This document shows, piece after piece, positions 56,870-64,000 of a stretch of 64,000 bases of DNA (position 1 is its first letter; the number at the start of each line of letters is the position of its first letter). A model generated the notes under the pieces. It had not been told where the DNA came from. It did no database searches and was given only the letters and a program-made list of their open reading frames with translations. Source of the DNA: Gnetum montanum (lineage: Eukaryota; Streptophyta; Gnetopsida; Gnetales; Gnetaceae); contig MNCI01008852.1 in assembly GCA_015680685.1 (NCBI GenBank), positions 988,585 through 1,052,584 on the forward strand, written 5' to 3'. Both the position numbers and the translations under genes were made by a program.

Positions 56870-57931
56870 TGTAGATTATTGAACTTAGAAGGTGAGGATG
56901 AATAAGTTCCCAAAAATAAAATTCTTTGAGATAAAGCACACACATCAAACTTAACATGGTTCCCTAACTTGGGTAGTCCATACTTGGAGGGTAGTTTTCA
57001 AGCACACCTCTAGACTTTGTTTCTCTCAAATGTGATTTGAAGGGTATCATACCCTATACAAGCTCTAAGCTATGCTCTGGAGTGATTTGATGTTACGAAT
57101 CCACTCAATCCCATAAGGTCTCAACAATCTTAGAATGTGGTTTTTAAGATCCCATAACCTTTACAATCTTGAGCTCCACTCAAGATTGTTTTGATACTAC
57201 ACCAAGACTCAATCTCGCAAGATCCTAACAAGCTCAAGCAAGATGCCTTCCTACAATAAGTACATCAACCTTGTAGGGTATTAGAAGAGAACAATAATTA
57301 TAATGGATGAATTCAACTTAATTTATTGATCCTTGTACTTGAGGTACAACTCACTCTACAACAAATAAAAGATAATACAATGAGAAGAAAAAATGATTGT
57401 CAAATGATTACACAATTATTGTACAAAATCTTGCACATTTCCCAATAAGAATAATGTCTTCTTATATCCACTATGTTTCCAAATTCATCTTGGAACTTGT
57501 GCAATAGGTAGTTAATAGTCATGGAAGATATTATCTTCATGGCTGAGATGTCTTTCTACATTTGGCCTCCATTCTGGGAAGACTTCTTTGTTTGGTGAAA
57601 GATGTTTTTCTGTAATTGACCTTCATTTTGGAAATATGTCTTCGTCTAGTGAAAAACACCTTTTTTGATGAAAGACATCTTCTATTTTGTAGAGACACCT
57701 TTGCCTATACTACCTTCAATTCTGCCAAGAAGCCTACTATTTCTTGAAAACAACTTTCTCCATCCTTTCTTTGCACTTTGAGTTCTTCATTCCTTATCCT
57801 TGTTCTTGAGCTTCTACAAACCTTTGTATCTTAATCCGAGTTCTTGTTCTACACACATAACAATCACACAAACATAGAAGCAAACTTGTTCTTCATTTTT
57901 ATTAACATTTTGACATACCAAAAGGTCCACA
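56870..57931 (-). repeat. 5' LTR of element E (1062 bp)
   Basis: Plus-strand ends are TGTAGATTATTGAAC and CCAAAAGGTCCACA. Similar throughout to 41181-42226. The primer site lies immediately next to it on the internal side, so on the minus strand it is the 5' LTR. Confidence 0.85.
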
Positions 57932-57936
57932 GAGGA
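57932..57936. repeat. Right target duplication of element E (gagga)
   Basis: Pairs with aagga at 41176-41180 (one transition). Confidence 0.6.
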
Positions 57937-58450
57937 GACAACTAGGATGGAGGTAGGCACTATGGCCTGGGGGATTGCTTGTTGAAACAACCCATCTAAG
58001 ATGTTTTCATGTTCATATTCTGCCCCAAACTCATCCTCCTCCTCATTTTACTCATTTGAGCTAGCCTTCACATCTACTTCATCCATCTCAATTAATTGAG
58101 ATAAGATGCATGCATGAGTTCCATTGAGGGGTATCTAGTCATATGGAAAAGGAATATATTCCTTTTCATCACATTGTATAAGCTCAAACTTCCTCTTGGC
58201 TTCTACCTTCATGTAAGAAATCATCATAATAGCCTAAATCTTGGCATAATTGAAGTTGTAGTGGCCTCATTTATGACTAAGAAATCAGGACTTCACCCCC
58301 TAAGTCTTAGAGACTATCTACATTCGATCATGATAGGGTCCTTGGGATTGTATACCCTCACATCTTGTTGGTTTAACTCATTGTTAGTGAAGTTGAAGGG
58401 TAGGATAGTCAATAGGCTGAAAGACATGGTTAAAATGCTTAAAATTTCTT
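57937..58450 (-). pseudogene. Family-C gag relic, N-terminal part beyond element E
   Basis: Minus-strand sequence continuing the gag cut at 41175. Text is Pro/Ser/Ile-rich and low in motifs, as is the region on the other side of E. Assigned by strand, position and the target duplication rather than by domain similarity. The plus-strand frame at 58114-58452 is considered a shadow. Confidence 0.35.
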
Positions 58451-59148
58451 AACAATGTTATAAAATAATGAGTTCTAGTAAAAATTCTAGTAAATGGAAT
58501 TTTCAATTAGGATAAGAAGGATAAATTGGCTAAAAAAAAGTTACCTACTATAAATAGTAAGTAGTTGTCCAAGGGGGTATACCCCTTAAAATAGAAATGG
58601 GTATTAAATCCCAACCATGCTAGGCTTCCTAGCTACACCCATGTTGGGTGTAGCAAGGGAAAAGAAAGTGGGGTAAGATGGAAAATCTTATACCTTTCTA
58701 TATAACATTGGGGCCAGGGGTTTACTTTGGCTAAAAACTAAAGTGGAAACTTTAACCTTTTACAAAAATGGCTTTGGCAGGTTGCCAACATTGCTTTTGC
58801 TAAAAATGTTTTCATAGTAAGAGGGGATGAGGATTTGGTTGGTGAAGCCACCAAGGCTAGTCTCACTAGAAAATATTGGTAGCAAAAGGAGGTAAAGGTT
58901 GGAACAAAAAACCAATGCTAGCCTTGAAATTCATAGAAATTGTTGTGAAAATTTTGAAAATTCAAACACTTGCAACTTTCACGCTAGGCTTTGCTTGTAA
59001 GGGGTATGGATGGCAATGTTTAGTATTGTGAAGATTTAAAGGTCTTTACTATAAAATTGAAGATTTTGAATAGGCAAGAAATTTTGGCACTGGGGCACAC
59101 AAGATTGGATGTAGAAATTAGATGAAGGTCCTTCTAACATCAGAAAAC
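58451..59148 (-). other. Family-C leader region and possible primer site
   Basis: No gene seen between gag and the 5' LTR. On the minus strand tctgatgttagaag (59144-59131) follows the LTR end by a few bases. It could be a decayed tRNA-Met site (tctggtatcagagc), though that needs five changes. Confidence 0.3.
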
Positions 59149-60549
59149 TATAGCAATTGAAAAAACTTAGTTACTAGAGAAAATGAGAATTCTAGAAAAA
59201 TATCTTTAACTCTAAATCTCAAGCACCTTCATGAGAAATAAGATCTGAGGTACCCTAGATGGTCCAGCAGATCACCCAGGAACTTAAGGAGGGCAAAATG
59301 AGGTAATAGAAATGAAAATATGAAATGTAGATCTAACAATAAATGCATTAAAAATAAATAAAATAGATCTAAATTGTACACAAATGGAACTATAAAATTT
59401 ATTCAAAAATAATAGTAGAGTTTAGAAATATATACAAAGTTATGCCTAAGAGAAGAGAAGGAGGTTCACTTGTGCAGGGGTTCAAAATCCATTAATACTA
59501 CTACAATTAGCTTCATGATCCCAAAATTTTGCCACTCCTGATGCTTTTGAACCTTGGCTGCTCTTACATAAGATCTACAATGTTGTTGATGTAGGAAAGT
59601 GAGATATGTGAGGGGTTTTACTACCAAGAGGAGGCATCCTTGGGGGTAAAGCCCATAATGCTCAATGTTGGTATCCAAAACTCACAAAAATCTTAAAGGG
59701 AGGTAACAATGGCTATGGAGGTTTCACACTAAGGATTCAAGAAGCTACACGTATGCAAGATTATAAGAGATCTTGAATGCAAAATATTCCTGAAAATGCA
59801 AGAGTTTGGAATCCTTTCATGGTCATGGTGCTTGGATTTTATAGGATTTTGGGCCACAAATTTGGCTACAAATTTTGCTTAATTACTAACAAATTTTTGC
59901 TACATACAAGTGTGGTGGGTGTTCAAATATAGTGGGGTTACTATGTATGGTATGTGTTATACCCCATGGAATCAAAGATATTTATTTTACTAAAAATAGT
60001 ACATGGGTATTTCATTCTCATTGGCTCTTTCCAGCCATGTTGGGCCTTCCAACAACAACCTTGAATTGCAAGGTCAATGTTCAAGTTGGTGCAATGTTGG
60101 AATCTTGGACCATGATAGAGAAACATTGGGGGCAAGGTGCAATGTTAAGGGGATGAAGTGACAATGCTAGGGATAAGGGTTATACCTCCCACACTGAGCA
60201 TGATTGATGTCATACCACCCAATGCTAGGTGTAGGCAAGTTATACCTCCCAGTAAATATCTCTAGTGTGGAAAATCTTATAACCCCCATCAAAATGTTGT
60301 TTTGGCATCCCAAAAGGTATTTTTAACCCCGCAACCCTAAATATAGGCATTATATATCTTTTTTCACTTGGGGAATAGGGCTTTAACCACTTATGAAGCA
60401 TTTTTTAGTTCCAAAAGTATAAAGTATGTGAGATTACACCTCATGGATTACAATCTTCATATTTATAATGAAGTTTAGCCTTAGGTTTCATGGGATGGGG
60501 ATTACATGGCCAAGAAAAGGTTACAACATGAATTTTTGGTGGTGTTTCA
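59149..60549 (-). repeat. Family-C LTR (5' LTR of the minus-strand element)
   Basis: On the minus strand it begins TGAAACACC and ends caattgctata. Colinear with 14363-15781 in the same orientation, for example through agatcacc(c/t)aggaacttaa, aaaatgaggtaatagaaatg and cttatgaagcattttt. It is followed on the plus strand by family-A gag text. Confidence 0.7.
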
Positions 60550-61850
60550 ACGCAAGCCATAACCATTCTCAAAGGGAATAGCTACACCATATCATAGTTG
60601 GGCTCCAAATAGAAATAAGAAGAACTCTTGAGATCTATGCCAAAGGGAGGCCTTTAGAGCTAAGAGCCCATCAGATCCAAAGGATAATTGAGCAAGTGGA
60701 TAAGAAAGAAGATGAGCTAAGGAAAAGTGAAAGTACAGAGGAGTACAACTGAGATTCTTCCCTTCACAAAAGGGAGATTCAGTTTTGTGATAATGAGGAG
60801 AAGGCACCACTTGATGAAGTGGTGCAATAAAAAACCTTGTCAATACAAAAATCTATTTCTAAAATATTACCCAAGGTTGATAAAATGTGGGATTCCCTAG
60901 ATGAAAAATTCCAAATGGTTTTAAAGATTGCTAAGGAGAACAAAGAGTAAGGAGGTAGTTTTCATGACAGAAGGAGAAAGAAGAAAGTGAAACATGACCA
61001 TCAAAAGGGTAAGGGCAAAGCTGCTACAGTGGAAGAGGTTGCAAATTCTAAAATACATGATGATGACTGTGACATTTACCAATATGAACATCCTAAGGGA
61101 TGTTGTCCAATTGTGTCACACTTGTAGGAATCTGAGGTGTATGCTTTGAATCCTTACTTGGTAAAATGGCAATCATCCATGAGGTTGCCTTATCCTCAAG
61201 GCAATTAAAGGTAGTTCTAGCAACAAGCATATTATTCGAGTGGAGCACCATCTCAATCCCATGATCAGTACTAGTAGTGAAAATATCCATAGTTGTGGGG
61301 GATGCCACCACTAAGGTAACAATACCCTTAGTGTCAACTAGATCTATATAAATACTATGTTTAGCAACCCATTTCTTCATGTGACTTTTCTAGTCACACT
61401 TCTTTCCAACACCACTACTATCCTCCTAAATATTATAGAGCATCATCTCAAAGGAGGGAGTACCCATTTTCCTATTACCCTCTTCATTTTTCTACTCCTA
61501 AACCTTAACCCTCAACTCCTTTACCATCTACTCCATCTATGCAGGGCAAAATACTAGCCCATTTGTAGCAAAAAAACACCACAAGAGTGGTAATCTTATA
61601 GTCAACCCCCCAGCCAAGTCGTTTTGAAACTAAGCCTTCAAAAAGACCCTTTATCAAAACCAAAAGTTCTACGAAGCCCATATAAATACCTTTGTTACTA
61701 ATCCTACTTCTTCTCCTTCCTTCTCCACAATGTCCTTCGAGATCCCTTCAAAACAAATGCCTTCTAAAGTGAACACTTCCCATGTAGTCACTAATTGAAT
61801 AAAGGCCAACCATCTTCCTAGGAAGAGATCTAATCATAGGAGTCATCTCA
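60550..61850 (+). pseudogene. Family-A gag relic, C-terminal part
   Basis: Reads SHNHSQRE, LHHIIVGLQIEIRRTLEIYA, then KGRPLELRAHQIQRIIEQVD and KKEDELRKSES, followed by Lys-rich text, DDDCDIYQYEHPKGCCPIV, and a Gln/Tyr/Pro-rich tail. HIIVGL....RRTLEIYA is the usual end of the Gag core (FYxGL....RxxLD). It starts without an initiation codon directly at a family-C LTR, so it is the second half of an interrupted gag; the first half is best matched by 13023-14362. Confidence 0.6.
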
Positions 61851-62285
61851 TCTATGTTTAAATCACTAGAAGTGAACCTTGCTAAGCTCTTCTAGACTTA
61901 GGTTCTAGTGTTAATTTAATCTCATAGAAAATGTACAAAGCCTGGAACCTACCTCCACTCAAGAAGAGCAACTTTTGGTCAAACTTAGTAGATAAGTCCA
62001 TCACTATTCCCTTGGGTTTGGTGGAGGATATTATGACCATTGTCTATGGGTGGTCTTATCCTACTAACTTCCTTGTGATATGAGTGGGTAAATGCAAGGG
62101 GCACTTTCCTATTATTATGGACAGAACTTGGTTGAGTATGATTAATGCACTATTGGAAATCAAAGACCTCTTCTTAAAGATCTCCAAGAAGAATGAATTA
62201 AAAAATATAAAGAAGAAATGCATTCCATGCATTGTGTATAGTGAAGTAAGGTGCCACTACATGTAGAAATTATGGATCATTAAAA
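61851..62285 (+). pseudogene. Family-A protease relic (second copy)
   Basis: Reads ALLDLGSSVNLIS, a stop, then KMYKAWNLPPLKKSNF, and VDKSITIPLGLVEDIMTIVY with IIMDRTWLSMINALLEIKDL. Colinear with 45-440 of A1 (for example the WLSMINALLEIKDLFLKISK and CLSTINACMGIRNLFLEISK blocks). Ser/Thr is replaced by Leu in the D-L-G loop. Confidence 0.65.
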
Positions 62286-62499
62286 GTACAATAGTCATAG
62301 CATGTAGGTAGTGTGAAAATGTCACAGAGGTTCAATAGTGCTTGTATACAACAGCCATAAAATAGAAGGTATCTAGTGGCTATAGTTGAAATATAAAGTA
62401 GCTCAATATTAAGCATGGAATAGACTAAGAGCATCACAAGTACCTATGTTGAAGGCATGGATGAATTGGAGCAAGTCCATCGCCAATGCTCCAATGAAG

Positions 62500-63696
62500 A
62501 TGATAAAACCAATTGGGAAACGTTGATAATCCCTAAGAGCTTCAAATAGGTGCCTCTTGAGTTGAAGACTCTACTGGTAGAAATGGAATATGCCTTTCTA
62601 AACAATGGTAAGCTCATTATCATCAATGTTAATCTTGCTCCTATATAAAAAAAATCTATCAAATGTCATCAACAAATGACCAACAGCCTTTGGTTGCTCA
62701 TATCATAAACTAATAGAAATTGACCCAAGGATATGCTAGCATTGAATCTATACAAATTCCTCTATTAAACCAAAGAGGCAAGCACAACAAAGGTTGAACC
62801 CCAAGCTCAAGCAAATTTTCAAAGAGGAGATTGAGTAACTCTTCAAGGCCAGGTTCATCTATCCCATTGCAAATAGTGAGTGGGTTAGTCCACTTATGAT
62901 CATGCCAAAGAAAGGTCAAAAATGGAGGATATGCATTGATTTCAAGGTGTTGAATGACAACATTCAAGGATCCTTTTGCTTTTCCATATGTGGACCATAT
63001 ATTGAACATAATTTCAAGGCATTACTATTACAATTTTCCAGATGGTTATAGTGGCTATAACCAAATCTAGATAGCACCTAAGAATCAAGCCAAAACCACA
63101 TTCACAATTCCTTGGTGGACTTTTGCATACAAAAATATGCCTTTTAGCCTATGCAATGCCCCTACAACATTTCAACATCTTATCCTCATCATCTTTTAAT
63201 AGTGAATTAGTAGTGAGATGGAAGTCTTCATGGATGACTTCTCCACCTATGGGTTTACATTTAGGCAAGCCCTAGACCATCTAGAGCAAGTAGTAAAAAG
63301 ATGTGTGGAGATAAACTTAAGGCTCAACTAGTATAAGAGCCACTTGATGATCCAAAAGGGCATTATACAAGGGCACCAAATATTATAGAAGCAAATTGAG
63401 GTGGACCCTAAAAAATAAGGGTCATCCAAGAAATAACTTAATAACCTGAAACTTTAAAAGATGTGAGGTCATTCCTTGATCACATTGCTTTATTGAGAAC
63501 TTTTCTAAAATTACCAAATTATTGGTGGATCTGAAAAAATGGATGCTCTATTTTTCTAGACCAAAGAAAGTAAACATGCATTCCAACACCATAAACAAAA
63601 GCTTGTAGAAACACCAATCCTACAAGCACTTGATTGGTCCATACCATTCCATTTTATGATGGACACGTCCAATTATGGCTTAGGAGCTATGCTTAC
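62500..63696 (+). pseudogene. Family-A RT relic (second copy), interrupted by an F-family LTR
   Basis: Colinear with 700-1870 of A1: IANSEWVSPLMIMPKKGQKW, RICIDFKVLN, a YYNFPDGYSGYNQI block, FGLC/FSLCNAPTTFQH and VFMDDFSTYGFTF with the catalytic DD intact (about 63220). HFMMDTSNYGLGAMLT then starts RNase H and stops at 63696, where TGTTGGCGACC begins. Plus-strand frames are broken at many sites. Confidence 0.7.
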
Positions 63697-64000
63697 TGTT
63701 GGCGACCGTTTGGGATGTGACCGCCAACGAGTGTCCTCGAACAGGATTTAGGTGCCTGCTGGTCTCTGGAAACACCAAGGCCCAGATACCTCCAAATAAA
63801 ATCAGTAGTTAATGTGAGTGTGTGTGTGTGTTGTTGCGATGTGCAATTGTAAAAAATGAAACAATTGCGTTACGTGTAAACTATAAATGACTTGTCTTAA
63901 ACAGATTCAGCCAACTTTGCCAAGTACTGTGAGTTATTGAGAGTTCCTATTTTGTTCAATTGCCTAGTCTATGCAGTCCTTATAATACCTACTTGTAACA
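63697..64000 (+). repeat. Start of a family-F LTR-type insertion (runs off the window)
   Basis: Begins TGTTGGCGACCGTTTGGGATG directly after RNase H text of family A. Similar to 21582-21920: both contain caacaccaagg/aacaccaaggcccagatacc, cctccaaata and gttcctattttgt(c/t)caa(a/t). A (gt)n run lies at 63817-63831. The preceding five bases are cttac; the other copy of the duplication would be beyond the window. Confidence 0.7.

Larger units (their letters stand above)
41181..57931 (-). mobile_element. Copia-like LTR element E, gag-bearing but without visible pol
   Basis: Bounded by two similar LTRs (41181-42226 and 56870-57931) and a near-matching 5-bp duplication (aagga/gagga). On the minus strand the 5' LTR (right) is followed by a tRNA-Met-type primer site and a copia-type gag. 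The 3' LTR (left) is preceded by a purine tract reading aaaaagtgagagat. No protease, integrase, RT or RNase H of copia type is seen between gag and the 3' LTR, so it looks non-autonomous. A second ORF resembling the plant transposon-protein family lies after gag and is split by a 10.3 kb block of viral DNA (43071-53400). Without the virus it is about 6.4 kb. Confidence 0.75.
14363..60549 (-). mobile_element. Family-C Ty3/gypsy element (minus strand) with nested insertions
   Basis: Two LTRs of one family, both minus strand, bound this interval (14363-15781 and 59149-60549). Between them, minus-strand gag-protease (58450-57937 and 41175-38000) and pol (19374-16850) lie in the order expected if the right LTR is 5' and the left LTR is 3'. 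The rest is later insertions: a second C copy, element E, virus DNA and others. The flanking family-A gag reads sensibly across the ends (left ...FH-stop-CP, right ...SHNHSQRE, HHIIVGLQ). Against it, the 5-bp flanks (gccca and acgca) match at only 3 of 5 positions, and the middle is rearranged. The nested model is inference. Confidence 0.5.

Noticed and set aside
58114-58452. 112-codon plus-strand ORF
   Set aside because: It lies opposite family-C gag sequence and shows no domain; considered a shadow frame.
59144-60554. Calling 59149-60549 a solo LTR with its own target duplication
   Set aside because: The flanking bases (aaaac and acgca) do not match. Its orientation and the gag to its left fit a 5' LTR of the minus-strand C element.

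Overview
The window is almost entirely layered, decayed retroelement DNA. I infer a large plant genome, most likely a gymnosperm (conifer type). It is AT-rich, most reading frames are broken by TAG/TAA/TGA where C-to-T or G-to-A changes fit, and I see plant LTR retrotransposons, a plant LINE fragment and a fossil plant pararetrovirus. No intact host gene, rRNA, tRNA or CRISPR array was found. Recognisable genes are annotated as pseudogenes. Family names rest on motifs read by eye, without database searches.

Layout: 1-9645 is the 3' part of a Ty3/gypsy element, family A (protease, RT, RNase H, integrase, an extra 3' ORF, then the 3' LTR at 8783-9645). 9646-11976 is spacer with a possible Au-type SINE. 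A second A element begins with its 5' LTR at 11977-12875, a decayed tRNA-Asp primer site and gag. Its gag stops at 14362 and appears to resume at 60550, continuing through protease and RT until another LTR interrupts it at 63697. The 46 kb between 14363 and 60549 looks like nested insertions.

Those insertions read as a minus-strand Ty3/gypsy element, family C. Its LTRs are at 14363-15781 and 59149-60549, its pol at about 16850-19374, and its gag-protease at 38000-41175 plus 57937-58450. A second family-C copy (C2, plus strand, 20955-31839) lies head-to-head with the first pol and shows two different RNase H domains, as in the Tat lineage. C2 is split by a 4.7 kb LTR-type insertion, family F (21582-26253, TSD ccaac). 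F carries host-gene-like fragments, including part of an SDE3/MOV10-like helicase, and is itself split by a 5'-truncated LINE with a 16-bp TSD. An intron-rich gene-like relic occupies about 32273-37410.

Family-C gag is interrupted by a copia-like element E (41181-57931) that has both LTRs, a tRNA-Met primer site, a polypurine tract and gag, but no visible pol. Inside E sits a 10.3 kb block of endogenous caulimovirid (plant pararetrovirus) DNA, the most notable content of the window. It holds one apparently unit-length genome on the minus strand (about 45501-52928), running from primer site to primer site, with two inverted partial copies, one on each side. The viral genome appears to have encoded a single long polyprotein (movement protein, coiled coil, coat protein with zinc knuckle, protease, RT, RNase H). 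It has Cys/His-rich segments at both termini and a promoter/leader region of about 0.75 kb. All viral frames are broken by stops and frameshifts.
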